From an uncultured Prevotella sp. (GTDB taxonomy: Bacteria; Bacteroidota; Bacteroidia; Bacteroidales; Bacteroidaceae): DNA of 42,197 bases. The notes beneath the pieces are model-generated. The model searched no databases. It saw nothing but the letters and a program-made list of their open reading frames with translations, and was not told the origin of the DNA. This document shows positions 25,446-34,732 of this stretch, piece by piece (within the stretch, counting starts at the first letter, position 1; each line of letters begins with the position of its first letter). The stretch lies in the NCBI GenBank assembly GCA_900315765.1, contig ONAK01000064.1:1-42197 (forward strand). Direction: 5' to 3'. The translations under genes were made by a program, and so were the position numbers.

Positions 25446-26507
25446 TTATTTTCGAGTTATTTCAAAATGGAATGGCTTGTCGAAGTGGCGACGCGAGTAG
25501 TAGGTGACTGACGGATGCTTCATGTCCATCACCATCGTCCACGCTGTGCCAAGGAATCCTTTTCTTTCTGGTTGCGATACATCTGCGATGGCATCAGTTA
25601 GTTGTTTCTCGCTCATCACGCCCCCAGTCTGGTTGAATCGCTCGCAAAGTCTGTCGTATCTGTCATCGCCTTCTTGCAATCCCACGTTGTGCTTCTCTTT
25701 GCAGAGATAGTGGTTGGTCACTTCAGGCGAATCTGTCACTATCATCTTGTTGTCTACATATTCCACAACGACACTCCTGCCAGTGGCATCGGCCATCGCA
25801 TAGTGGTGGGCAGAGCCGATATCAGAATGCATGTTGATACCTTTCAGCAGCTCTAATGCCTCACTGACGGTAGCCGCATTCTTCAACATATAGCTGATGG
25901 CAGCTGTCGTGGTCAGGTTGGGTTTATTGGTGTTCTGATGGGTCTCCACCTTGTCGCCTGCCATCAGGTCGGCTATAGCCAGACCCTTTTCGTTGATGCC
26001 GTCGAGGGCACAGAACAGGCTTGCAAGCGACATAAATTGGTTTTTGAATCCCTCGGGTTTAAAGTCTTCGCCAAATCCAAAGAAGTTGATATTGAAAGTG
26101 GTGATGGTTTCATAACCTTTATCTGGTATGGTATGCAGCACCAAACCTACTGCTGATGGAAAGTCGAAATTGCGCCCCATCATCACACCTCCTTCAGGCG
26201 TAGTAACAGTAAGAGCAGAACAGCCAAAATCGGCTTTTGCAGGATGCATATCGGGTTTATAATGGCCTTTCGACAGGAAGCCTATGATATAGGCAGAAAG
26301 CTCCTCGGCATTCTTGGCGCCACCTTGCTTCATCAACGCGTCGAATCCATCGTCGCCTTTATATTCCATATAGTACAGTCCGTCGTCAAGTTTCTCGGCC
26401 GACATGGCACCTTTAAGCAACGGACCAAACTCCAGCCACATCAATACGCCTGCAACTATAATCAGTCCCAGGACACTGAAAAACACGATTTTTAATGCTT
26501 TCTTCAT
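25446..26507 (-). CDS. Membrane-anchored linear amide C-N hydrolase (choloylglycine hydrolase/acyltransferase superfamily)
   Basis: The 353-residue protein starts with a membrane segment (residues 7-26) and probably faces the periplasm. The Ntn fold is indicated by C96 in ADFGCSALTV, GRNFDFPS, and HHYAMADATGRSVVVEYVDNK. These are features of the penicillin V acylase, bile-salt hydrolase and acyl-CoA:6-APA acyltransferase superfamily. The nucleophile lies inside the chain, so processing would be needed if it is autocatalytically matured. The substrate (bile salt, N-acyl amino acid or other amide) cannot be decided. It has its own -7 box and pepO follows. Confidence 0.85.
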   Translation of the reverse strand: MKKALKIVFFSVLGLIIVAGVLMWLEFGPLLKGAMSAEKLDDGLYYMEYKGDDGFDALMKQGGAKNAEELSAYIIGFLSKGHYKPDMHPAKADFGCSALTVTTPEGGVMMGRNFDFPSAVGLVLHTIPDKGYETITTFNINFFGFGEDFKPEGFKNQFMSLASLFCALDGINEKGLAIADLMAGDKVETHQNTNKPNLTTTAAISYMLKNAATVSEALELLKGINMHSDIGSAHHYAMADATGRSVVVEYVDNKMIVTDSPEVTNHYLCKEKHNVGLQEGDDRYDRLCERFNQTGGVMSEKQLTDAIADVSQPERKGFLGTAWTMVMDMKHPSVTYYSRRHFDKPFHFEITRK

Positions 26508-26554
26508 TGTCTACTCATTCAATTTTTTAAGTCATACACAATACTTTGACGATG

Positions 26555-26562
26555 CAAAGATA
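26555..26562 (-). promoter_or_regulatory. -7 box of the amide hydrolase gene
   Basis: TATCTTTG on the minus strand, followed by CA, 47 bp before the ATG and just after the DUF418 gene ends. Confidence 0.7.
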
Positions 26563-26574
26563 CAAATAGTTGCA

Positions 26575-27699
26575 TTAATTACCAAAAATCCACGTAAGTT
26601 TTCGCCATAAACCCTCCATTGGGCCACGCTGGTGGTTGGAGAACCAATAGCGGGCAAAGCTGTATTGAACAACGACCATGGCGATGCCTACGAGTACGGC
26701 GTAGGTGACACCTAACTTATAATAGCAGCCAAGACCATAACCACAGAATATCGAACATCCAATGATTGATTGCAACAGATAGTTGGTAAGACTCATACGA
26801 CCAAAGATGCACAAGTGATGAAGCACCTTACGAACGCCCTCAAAAGCATACCATGCTGATACAACTGCCGATACAATCATCAGCAGAATCAACAGGTTAT
26901 AGATAGGGTTGAGCCATGAGGCTATCGCACTATAATCAACCAGACTCAATATAGCTACCATGATGGCTGAGCCCAACAGTATCTTATGCCATATCTGCAA
27001 GTTGTGGCCTTCGTTATAGAAGAGTCTCTCTCGTCCTAACTGCATACCCAGAATAAAGAGGCAGAGCAGCTGTGTGAGTCGTCCGCTAAACACATTGAAT
27101 CTGAAGTTTACTTCAAAGCCATATCGCAGATTGGTAAGGGTGTTCTCAAGAAAAGTCCCATGCTCGTGAGCACTGTTAATCTTACCATAGACTTCCCACA
27201 AAGTAGAATGGTCTATCTCATAACCAGTTAACAGACAGACCAGCTCTACAGGTTGTATGGCCAACAAGGCGATGATGCACCAGACAGCCTTAGACGGCAG
27301 ATAGCTGATAGGAATAAGTAGCAAACCATAGCAGGCGTAGAGCATCAGGATATCGCCATCGTAGAAAGCCACGTTTACGACACCAAAAAGAAACAAGAGA
27401 CACATGCGCCAGGCAAAACGTCCTGAGAACGAACGCCCCTTTTGCTGCTGGTTGTCGTTCATAATGAAGAAACTCAGTCCAAATAGCATCGCAAAGATGC
27501 CATACATCTTACCTGACAGCAGCCAGGCCAGGACATCAGCCACAGCCTGATCGGTTGGCAATGTGTGGATGATGGTTTCTTTGGTAAAAATGTTGAAGTG
27601 CTCAACAGAGTGATACAGAATGATGCCAGCCACAGCGATACCTCTCAAGGCATCGGCCACATCGATACGGGTGTTGGGGAGATGACGAGTAGTATACAT
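26575..27699 (-). CDS. DUF418 family integral membrane protein
   Basis: The 374-residue polytopic protein has about nine or ten hydrophobic segments. The N-terminal RIDVADALRGIAVAGIILYH and the C-terminal LCIFGRMSLTNYLLQSIIG are typical of DUF418 proteins, which resemble acyltransferase-3 membrane proteins. FSFARYWF-like residues follow near the end. The function is not known. It is preceded by a promoter with the shared 30-bp element. Confidence 0.88.
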   Translation of the reverse strand: MYTTRHLPNTRIDVADALRGIAVAGIILYHSVEHFNIFTKETIIHTLPTDQAVADVLAWLLSGKMYGIFAMLFGLSFFIMNDNQQQKGRSFSGRFAWRMCLLFLFGVVNVAFYDGDILMLYACYGLLLIPISYLPSKAVWCIIALLAIQPVELVCLLTGYEIDHSTLWEVYGKINSAHEHGTFLENTLTNLRYGFEVNFRFNVFSGRLTQLLCLFILGMQLGRERLFYNEGHNLQIWHKILLGSAIMVAILSLVDYSAIASWLNPIYNLLILLMIVSAVVSAWYAFEGVRKVLHHLCIFGRMSLTNYLLQSIIGCSIFCGYGLGCYYKLGVTYAVLVGIAMVVVQYSFARYWFSNHQRGPMEGLWRKLTWIFGN

Positions 27700-27734
27700 A
27701 TTATCTATGCTTTAGAAGTTGATTATTTTGGGTG

Positions 27735-27742
27735 CAAAGATA
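27735..27742 (-). promoter_or_regulatory. -7 box of the DUF418 gene
   Basis: TATCTTTG on the minus strand, followed by CA, 35 bp before the ATG. Confidence 0.7.
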
Positions 27743-27771
27743 TATAGTATTATGTAATCATCCAAATATTT

Positions 27772-27801
27772 GGGATATTTTGTGCCGTTTTGTGACGAAT
27801 G
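27772..27801 (-). promoter_or_regulatory. Shared 30-bp upstream element, copy 3
   Basis: On the minus strand it starts CATTCGTCAC and ends AAAATATCCC, 29 bp before the DUF418 -7 box. It matches the copies at 18321 and 19659 at 25 positions common to all three. Confidence 0.65.
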
Positions 27802-27836
27802 GCAATTTAAAGATACATTAAAAAAAACAAAAAGGG

Positions 27837-27866
27837 TTGATTATTTAATTGTTTTGCTTATCTTTG
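27837..27866 (+). promoter_or_regulatory. Promoter of the GH3 gene
   Basis: TTG at 27837-27839 (-33 element) and TATCTTTG at 27859-27866 (-7 element) are 19 bp apart, the usual Bacteroidota spacing. Confidence 0.75.
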
Positions 27867-27894
27867 CAGGCAGAATTATAATTCAACACAATTT

Positions 27895-30366
27895 ATGAAA
27901 AAAACGATTTTAACTTTCGCTGTGGTTTGTGCTGCTGTGGGCGTACAGGCACAGAAGACTGCTATCCCCCGCGATGCGGCGCTGGAGGCAAAGATTGAGA
28001 AGACACTCGCCAAGATGACACTCGACGAGAAGATTGGTCAGATGCTTGAACTGAACCTTGATGTGATGGGCAAGATGACTGTAGAGAATGCTAAGGTAGA
28101 TCGCGAGAAAGTTCGCTCTGTTTTGCAGCAGTATGGTCGTTCTGATGCTGAAGTCAAAGAGATGCTGAAGCTTACTGACCAGCAGATTATCGACAAGTTG
28201 GGCGGATTCCCTGTGGACATCTATCAGGGCGACACCAAACGCGTTTGGCAACTCAACGAGACCATGCTCGACACACTTATCTCGAAGTGGAAGGTGGGCT
28301 CTATCCTGAATGCGCCTGGCACTCGTGCCTCAAGCGTAGAGCAGTGGCAGAAGTGGATTCAGCTGATTCAGAAGAAGTCGATGAAGTATCTGGGTATTCC
28401 TGATATCTATGGTCTGGACCATAACCATGGTGTGACCTATACTCAGGGGGGTACACTCTTCCCACAGCCCATCAACCTGGGTGCTTCGTTCAATACAGAA
28501 CTGGCTCGCAGAGGTGCTGAGATTACGGCCTATGAGAGTCGTGCAGCCAACTGTCCTTGGGTGTATAACCCAGTAGTTGACCTGAGTCGCGACCCACGCT
28601 GGCCTCGTATGTATGAGAGCTTTGGTGAGGATGCTATCGTGAACTCAAAGATGGTGGTAGCAGAGATCAGAGGCTATCAGGGTGATGACAACAATCATAT
28701 CGACCAGTATCATGTAGGTACCAGCACTAAGCACTACTTTGCTTATGGTGCTCCTTGGACTGGTAAGGACCGTACGCCTGCCTACCTGTCGCCACAGATG
28801 ATTCGTGAGAAGTACTTCGAGCCATTCAAGCAGGCTGCGCTTGCTGGTACATTGACCATGATGGTTAACTCGGCTTCAGTAAACGGTGTGCCTCTTCATG
28901 CCAGTTATGAGTATATGACCAAGTGGCTGAAGGAGGATCTGGGATGGGATGGATTCCTGGTAACAGACTGGGCTGACATCAACAACCTCTTCTCTCGTGA
29001 GCATGTGGCCAAGGATAAGAAGGATGCCATCCGTATCGCCATCAATGCTGGTATCGATATGTCGATGGACCCCTATAGCGTAGAGTTCTGTGTACTGCTG
29101 AAGGAACTGGTACAGGAGGGTAAGGTGAAGATGAGTCGTATCGATGATGCTGTTCGTCGTATCCTGCGTGCTAAGTACCGTCTGGGTCTCTTCGAGAAAC
29201 CAAATACTGGTGGCAAGGGCTACGAGAAGTTTGGTAGCGAGGAGTTTGCCAAGGCATCTCTGAAGGCTGCTGAGGAGAGTGAGGTACTGCTGAAGAACGA
29301 GGGTAACATCCTACCTCTGGCCAAGGGTAAGAAGATTCTGCTTACTGGTCCTAACGCCAACCAGATGCGCTGTCTGCATGGTGGTTGGAGCTACACTTGG
29401 CAGGGCTCTAAGGCTGAGGATCTCTCAGAGAAGTACAACACCATCTACGAGGCTCTTTGCAATAAATATGGTAAGGAGAACATCATCCTTGAGCAGGGTG
29501 TGACCTATAACGAGGATGGTGCTTACTACGATGAGAACGAGCCCCAGATACAGAAGGCAGTAGATGCTGCTGCCAAGGCTGATGTGATTATCGCTTGTAT
29601 TGGTGAGAACTCATATACAGAAACGCCAGGAAACTTGAGCGACCTCTGGCTGTCGAAGAATCAGCGCGACCTTGTAAAAGAGCTCGCTAAGACAGGTAAG
29701 CCTATCGTGATGGTATTGAATGAGGGTCGTCCTCGTCTGATTGCTGACATCGAGCCATTGGCTAAGGCTGTGGTCGACATTCTGATTCCTGGTAACTATG
29801 GTGGCGATGCACTCGCAAACCTGTTGGCTGGCGATGCAAACTTCTCTGCCAAGATGCCTTACACCTATCCTCGTGAGATTAACTCGCTGAACACCTATGA
29901 TTATAAGGTATCAGAGGAGGTTGGTACCATGGCTGGCGCATACAACTACGATGCCAAAGTATCACTCCAGTGGCCTTTCGGCTATGGTATCAGCTATACT
30001 ACCTATGAGTACAGCAACCTGCGTGTGGACAAGAGCAAGTTTACTGCTGCTGATGTGCTGACAGTGAGTGTTGACGTGAAGAATACTGGTGCCAAGGCTG
30101 GTAAGGAGGCTGTACTGCTTTACAGCAGCGACTTGGTAGCTTCTATCGTACCTGACAACAAGCGTCTGCGCGACTTCACCAAGATTGAGCTTCAGCCAGG
30201 CGAGGTGAAGACAGTAACCTTCCAGTTGCCTGCTAAGAACTTGGCATTCGTAGGAGCCGATGGCAAGTGGACTCTGGAAGAAGGCGACTTCATCCTGAAG
30301 ATAGGCAACCAGACCGTTGGTACTGCTTGCACACAGACAAAGGTTTGGGACGAACCAAATATCTAA
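27895..30366 (+). CDS. Exported GH3 family beta-glycosidase
   Basis: The 823-residue enzyme has a signal peptide (1-19). The GH3 TIM-barrel follows, with the nucleophile D358 in [11 protein letters not shown] and the conserved KHYFAYG segment. A second alpha/beta sandwich domain comes next ([37 protein letters not shown]). A fibronectin III-like end starts near residue 690 ([15 protein letters not shown]). The enzyme probably removes terminal beta-linked glucose or xylose from oligosaccharides in the periplasm; the exact sugar is inference. It is monocistronic, between a good promoter and a strong hairpin. Confidence 0.93.
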   Translation: MKKTILTFAVVCAAVGVQAQKTAIPRDAALEAKIEKTLAKMTLDEKIGQMLELNLDVMGKMTVENAKVDREKVRSVLQQYGRSDAEVKEMLKLTDQQIIDKLGGFPVDIYQGDTKRVWQLNETMLDTLISKWKVGSILNAPGTRASSVEQWQKWIQLIQKKSMKYLGIPDIYGLDHNHGVTYTQGGTLFPQPINLGASFNTELARRGAEITAYESRAANCPWVYNPVVDLSRDPRWPRMYESFGEDAIVNSKMVVAEIRGYQGDDNNHIDQYHVGTSTKHYFAYGAPWTGKDRTPAYLSPQMIREKYFEPFKQAALAGTLTMMVNSASVNGVPLHASYEYMTKWLKEDLGWDGFLVTDWADINNLFSREHVAKDKKDAIRIAINAGIDMSMDPYSVEFCVLLKELVQEGKVKMSRIDDAVRRILRAKYRLGLFEKPNTGGKGYEKFGSEEFAKASLKAAEESEVLLKNEGNILPLAKGKKILLTGPNANQMRCLHGGWSYTWQGSKAEDLSEKYNTIYEALCNKYGKENIILEQGVTYNEDGAYYDENEPQIQKAVDAAAKADVIIACIGENSYTETPGNLSDLWLSKNQRDLVKELAKTGKPIVMVLNEGRPRLIADIEPLAKAVVDILIPGNYGGDALANLLAGDANFSAKMPYTYPREINSLNTYDYKVSEEVGTMAGAYNYDAKVSLQWPFGYGISYTTYEYSNLRVDKSKFTAADVLTVSVDVKNTGAKAGKEAVLLYSSDLVASIVPDNKRLRDFTKIELQPGEVKTVTFQLPAKNLAFVGADGKWTLEEGDFILKIGNQTVGTACTQTKVWDEPNI

Positions 30367-30370
30367 GATA

Positions 30371-30407
30371 TCAAAAAGGCGCTTCACAATTTGAAGCGCC
30401 TTTTTGA
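30371..30407. terminator. Bidirectional terminator between GH3 and DUF5074 genes
   Basis: A 16-bp stem with the core AGGCGCTTCA paired with TGAAGCGCCT around a CAATT loop, with A and T tracts on both sides. It serves both convergent genes. Confidence 0.9.
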
Positions 30408-30408
30408 T

Positions 30409-31506
30409 TTAATTCCCTTTGTATATGGCTGTTCCGTATGAATAGCAGATTCCTACAGGATTCTCGCCAATATCGAATGAATCCACAAAGTTACCATTGC
30501 CATCATAGATGTTTATATAACCAGGATTTCCTATAATCAGATAGCCTGTGTTTGGATCAACACAGATAGCTGTTGGATTGCTGATGGGCTTAGATGAATC
30601 GCCGCTAAGCGTGAAATAGCTGAGATTGCCGTAATAGAGATCGCACACTCTGTAAGTTACGCTGCTGCTGCCCTTGGGGAAGTTATAGGTAACAATAGCC
30701 GAACCACTGGCCGACATGCCTGTTGCATCCTCTATCAGCATGGATACGTTATTGTCATCAACCATATATACGCCTGCATTCTTCTGAATTCCTTCTTCGT
30801 TGATGGAACCTGCATCAAGAACGAATGCTGTGCTGCCACCAACAACGATTCTGCGAGGGTTCTTAATCTTTTCAGTCCTAATCTCAGAGATACTACCTGA
30901 GCCAAGGTTTATCTTTGAGATGGAACCGTTGCCGTTTCCATTGTCGCTATTGGCTACATAGAGTGATGCCTCTTTCACAGATTTATTATTCTCTACAACG
31001 CCAATGCCCATACCCTCTGGATAGGAACCTACCTTAAACTTATTGGTGATGGTGAGTGAGGCCGTATCGATAACGGCTACATATCCACCATGGGTTGATA
31101 CATAGGTGTTGCTGCCATAAGCTACGGCATAACGAGGCTCAAAACCTGCCTCTTCGCCCATCTCGTCAACGGTGTTAATCTTGTCGATAAGTGTACGGGT
31201 CTTCTTGTCGAGCACATAGATCGTATTGGTGCCACAACCTACAACATATACCTTGTTGCCATAAACCAGTACATCTGATGGGTTCTGACCAATTGGATAA
31301 ATGTTTCTGATGGCTGTGCCGTTAGAATAGTCGATATAGGTGAGGCTGCCGTCGACGCCATGGGCAGGATCGCCTGCATTAACAATGTATGCACCCTCAG
31401 TAACAATATACTCCTGACCCTTCTTGTCATCATTGTCGTTCTTTAAACATCCTGTAAGCAGGATAGCGCCCATAAGCAGGGCAAAATTAGATAATTTTCT
31501 TAGCAT
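30409..31506 (-). CDS. DUF5074/YncE-like beta-propeller lipoprotein
   Basis: The 365-residue protein has a lipoprotein signal peptide ending in LLTGC (C20), followed by an acidic, Asn-rich stretch (KNDNDDKKG). This is a Bacteroidota pattern linked with surface export. The rest is made of repeated blades such as NPSDVLVYGNKVYVVGCGTN and PTAICVDPNTGYLIIG, typical of a YncE-type propeller. No enzyme motif is seen; a binding role is likely. It follows the phosphatase-GH92 fusion by 15 bp, so it belongs to that glycan operon. Confidence 0.82.
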   Translation of the reverse strand: MLRKLSNFALLMGAILLTGCLKNDNDDKKGQEYIVTEGAYIVNAGDPAHGVDGSLTYIDYSNGTAIRNIYPIGQNPSDVLVYGNKVYVVGCGTNTIYVLDKKTRTLIDKINTVDEMGEEAGFEPRYAVAYGSNTYVSTHGGYVAVIDTASLTITNKFKVGSYPEGMGIGVVENNKSVKEASLYVANSDNGNGNGSISKINLGSGSISEIRTEKIKNPRRIVVGGSTAFVLDAGSINEEGIQKNAGVYMVDDNNVSMLIEDATGMSASGSAIVTYNFPKGSSSVTYRVCDLYYGNLSYFTLSGDSSKPISNPTAICVDPNTGYLIIGNPGYINIYDGNGNFVDSFDIGENPVGICYSYGTAIYKGN

Positions 31507-31521
31507 AATGTTTTTAGTTCT

Positions 31522-34500
31522 TTAAATTAATATTTTTAATCTTGTGATTTCATCTTGTGTGATGTAGTGCCTATCCTTGGGCAATGAGGTAGGGGTGATG
31601 GTAAACTTCTTGCCGTCTTGCAGGTTCAGCGTAACCTTTTGGAAGCGTGGCGCTGAGAGCATGTAACGATCAGTGGCAGGACAAACAGGATAGAATCCCA
31701 TCGACGAGAATACGTACCAGGCAGACATCTGTCCAGCATCGTCATTACCAGATAATCCGCCTGGCGTGTCGTTGTATTCTGTGTCGAGGATATGGGCTAC
31801 TCGCTCGATGGTCTTTTCGCGTTTGCCAATGAAATCGTAGAGATAGGCTATCTGATGGCAGGGCTCGTTGCCATGCCAATAGCGACCTTCTGTAAAGAGT
31901 GAATCGAGTTTGGCCTCGAACTTCTCTTTGCCTCCCAGAACCTCAACAAGTCCGTCTACATTCTGAGGCACATACCAGGTATAGTGGCAAGTGGCGCCTT
32001 CTGTGATGTACGACTTGCGATGGGTGAAGTCTGTATTGCCTTCGAAAAGGCCGCCATCTGTCTTCTTGCGAGAAATTTGCTTTGGAGAGTGGCGACCATC
32101 GCAATAGCCAGTCTTGGGATTGATGACATGGCGCCAGTTCTCAGAACGGCGCATCAGTTCCTGGTAGTCTTTCTCTTTGCCTAAGGCCTGAGCCAGTTGG
32201 GCCACAGCAAAGTCATCGAAGGCATATTCAAGGGTTCTTGATGTCTGCTCATCCTGATGGAAGGCCTCTTTAACGCCATCTTCCAAGGGGATATAGCCAT
32301 ATTTCAGATACGATGTGAGTGCTCTGCGCCCCATACCGTTTTTGTAATCCTCGAAGCTGGCTGGCGTCTCGAAAGCATTCTTGCGCATCGCTTCGTAGGC
32401 CTTCTCGTAGTCAAAGTCTCTGATACCTTTTATATAGGCATCAGCCAGAACGGCGCTACAATGGTCGCCAATCATAGCTGCTGTGTAAGAGTTCCAGCAG
32501 GGGAAGATGGGCAGCCAGCCACCTTCTTCGTACATGGTTACCAGCGATTGCATCATATCGGCTGACTCCTTGGGTGCAATCAGCGTATAGAGTGGATGCA
32601 GAGCGCGATAGGTGTCCCACATCGAGAAGTCGCCATAGAATTTGCGGTGTTGGGTGATAGGTGATGGGTGTTGGATGCTACCATTGGCAAACTTGGGATA
32701 ACTGCCATCCACATCGCTCATTTCGCGAGGGAGGAAGCTGCAGCGATAGAGTGCGCCATAGAACTGATTCACTTTGGCGATATCGGTATCCTCTACATCG
32801 ATGGTGTGCAGACGGTCTATCCATTGCTGGGCTGTCTGGGCCATCATACTCTCAAAGTCATGCCCCTCGGCCTCGAAGGCAAAGTTGTCGTAGGCACCCT
32901 GTTTAGATGTGAACGATGAGGCTGCTTTCAGGATGATAGGCTGATTGGCCTTACCATCGAAGGTGAACCAGGCGCAAAGGCTGTCGATGCCAAAATCCTT
33001 GATTTCATCGTAGGCCTGCAACAGATAATGGCCTTCGAATCCAGCTTGTTCGCCCCATCCCTGATAGATGCGATGCACAGGGTTGTAGCTATAGATGGTC
33101 TTGGCCTGATTGTCAATCTGCAGATAGCCCTCGTTGTAGTCGCTGTTATGATTCAATACGATGTGTATAGGTCCATCAACCTCTGGCGTGATACGGAAGA
33201 TGGCAGCATAGTAGTGAGGATGCGATGTCTCTTCTGAATGCGAGAAGCGTGTGGCTCGCTCTGTGGGCGCTTTGCGCAATTTGCCGCCAAGTGCAGCAAG
33301 GGTGAACGAACCATAATCCTGCGTGCAACCACCAACTATCCAGTGGCTGTTGCGGATGCCCTGAAACAGCGAGTCGGTATAATAATAAGGTGCAATGCAC
33401 TTCTTCTCTGTGTCCTGAGTCTGGGGAGTCCAGAAGTTCTGACCGTTGGGCACGAGTACTGCTGGCAGCGTCTGTCCGTGTTCCTCAGAGCCCTTGCCAA
33501 ACAGTCCTGCTGTCTTGGTGTTGGCAGGGGCTGTACCCACCATGGTGTTCAAGGCACAGAGTTGGCGAAGATGCTCATAATAGTGGATGCGATCGTTTAC
33601 CTGTTGCTTAAGCTCTTGCCAACTCTTAAATCCTATCGACTTCTCGTTGTGCAGCAGTTGCACCACTACATCGCCTTGTTGATTGCGATAGAAAATCATC
33701 TGCAGATTAGCTGCCATAGGCAGAATCTCGTCCATATAGTTGTAGTCCTCGCCTCGCAGCTCTATTCCCATCAGCGTCATCAGGCGATAGAGATTCGAAT
33801 CGTGACCAAAGCGAAGATCGGCCCCTGTGCCTCCACGTTTGATGGCTGCATCTGCCTCAGTCTCAATGTGTTGCCACAGCGAGATGGCGCAACGGGCTGG
33901 TATGCCTTCGTTCTCAATCTTGTCGCCATGAATCATCGTCATGTTGCGATTGTTCTTGTTGTAGACAGCCTCCAGTTCCTCTGGCGTAAAAATGTCGTAG
34001 AGCGAAACATTCAGCTCTACATCCTGCATATCCGATGCGATGGTATGCATCTCAATAAGCAGTCTGCTGGGCTCTGCAACTTTCGATGGATCAACGAAGA
34101 GTGCCTTGATGAATCTGTCTGGCGATATGTTTAGAGGAACTTGTGTGCGATGTTCTAACTCCCTCTCCTCTGGCGAGGTGTAGGCTATCCAGGCCATATC
34201 TTCCTCTCGGGTGATGGGTGTTAGGTGTTGGGTGTTGGATAATTGTTTGAGTTCGTCCACAAAGTTCTCCATACTTACCTTACATCTGTTTACGGTACTG
34301 CTATGGGCAGTCAGGTGTGCATCTTTGGTAAACAACTGGGGGAAGTTCTGATACATTCTGCGTGCGATGCCTCGATGCTGACGGGCGCCAAGAGCAGTCA
34401 GCTGTCCACCGTTGCCTTTGGCGTTTTTCCACACCTTGGCCAACCGTTTCTTGACGTTCTTGCCAAGCTTGGTCAGATTCTTGTCGTCATCGAAATGCTG

Positions 34501-34728
34501 GTTCACCCACAGGTATCTGCCATCGTTAGTGAGCCATCGCGAACCATGCCTGCCATAGTGCGAAATATAGAATGGCTCATAGCCGGCAGGGGCCGACTGC
34601 AGTTGAGGCTTTTCTGTGCCCGTTTCTATGGGATAAGCATGATACACGCCCCCCATCTGCTCTGGCGATTTCTGCGCAAAAGCCTGGGTGCAAACAAATA
34701 ATAAGGTAGCTATCAGTAGTTTTTTCAT
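31522..34728 (-). CDS. Histidine phosphatase - GH92 alpha-mannosidase fusion
   Basis: The 1068-residue exported protein (signal peptide 1-19) joins two catalytic domains. Residues about 45-400 are a histidine acid phosphatase/MINPP-type domain: R60-H61-G-S-R64 in YGRHGSRW and H309-D310 in RFGHDSN. From about 420 a GH92 mannosidase follows. It starts LPAVLVPNGQNF, keeps TEGATCHYTWYVPQ (with the acid Glu) and has GNDDAGQMSAW near residue 1000 (base region). The C-terminus is short: after LPKDRH it jumps to YITQDEI and ends, lacking a strand and tail usual in GH92. Two heptamer arrays lie inside the gene. It is second in the GH92-2/GH92-1/DUF5074 operon. It may dephosphorylate and trim phosphomannose glycans (inference). 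Confidence 0.9.
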   Translation of the reverse strand: MKKLLIATLLFVCTQAFAQKSPEQMGGVYHAYPIETGTEKPQLQSAPAGYEPFYISHYGRHGSRWLTNDGRYLWVNQHFDDDKNLTKLGKNVKKRLAKVWKNAKGNGGQLTALGARQHRGIARRMYQNFPQLFTKDAHLTAHSSTVNRCKVSMENFVDELKQLSNTQHLTPITREEDMAWIAYTSPEERELEHRTQVPLNISPDRFIKALFVDPSKVAEPSRLLIEMHTIASDMQDVELNVSLYDIFTPEELEAVYNKNNRNMTMIHGDKIENEGIPARCAISLWQHIETEADAAIKRGGTGADLRFGHDSNLYRLMTLMGIELRGEDYNYMDEILPMAANLQMIFYRNQQGDVVVQLLHNEKSIGFKSWQELKQQVNDRIHYYEHLRQLCALNTMVGTAPANTKTAGLFGKGSEEHGQTLPAVLVPNGQNFWTPQTQDTEKKCIAPYYYTDSLFQGIRNSHWIVGGCTQDYGSFTLAALGGKLRKAPTERATRFSHSEETSHPHYYAAIFRITPEVDGPIHIVLNHNSDYNEGYLQIDNQAKTIYSYNPVHRIYQGWGEQAGFEGHYLLQAYDEIKDFGIDSLCAWFTFDGKANQPIILKAASSFTSKQGAYDNFAFEAEGHDFESMMAQTAQQWIDRLHTIDVEDTDIAKVNQFYGALYRCSFLPREMSDVDGSYPKFANGSIQHPSPITQHRKFYGDFSMWDTYRALHPLYTLIAPKESADMMQSLVTMYEEGGWLPIFPCWNSYTAAMIGDHCSAVLADAYIKGIRDFDYEKAYEAMRKNAFETPASFEDYKNGMGRRALTSYLKYGYIPLEDGVKEAFHQDEQTSRTLEYAFDDFAVAQLAQALGKEKDYQELMRRSENWRHVINPKTGYCDGRHSPKQISRKKTDGGLFEGNTDFTHRKSYITEGATCHYTWYVPQNVDGLVEVLGGKEKFEAKLDSLFTEGRYWHGNEPCHQIAYLYDFIGKREKTIERVAHILDTEYNDTPGGLSGNDDAGQMSAWYVFSSMGFYPVCPATDRYMLSAPRFQKVTLNLQDGKKFTITPTSLPKDRHYITQDEITRLKILI
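32645..32679. repeat. Heptamer array inside the GH92 domain
   Basis: About five units of GGGTGAT/GGGTGTT type in plus-strand reading, encoding SIQHPSPITQHRK near residues 684-695 of the fusion protein. Confidence 0.7.
34209..34236. repeat. Heptamer array inside the phosphatase domain
   Basis: GGGTGAT, GGGTGTT, AGGTGTT and GGGTGTT, followed by GGATAATT. It encodes LSNTQHLTPITR near residues 163-174 of the fusion protein. Confidence 0.75.
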
Positions 34729-34732
34729 ATCT

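Noticed and set aside
33238..34134. 298-codon open frame antisense to the phosphatase-GH92 gene
   Set aside because: It is a shadow of the coding strand: no promoter, no signal sequence and no known family.
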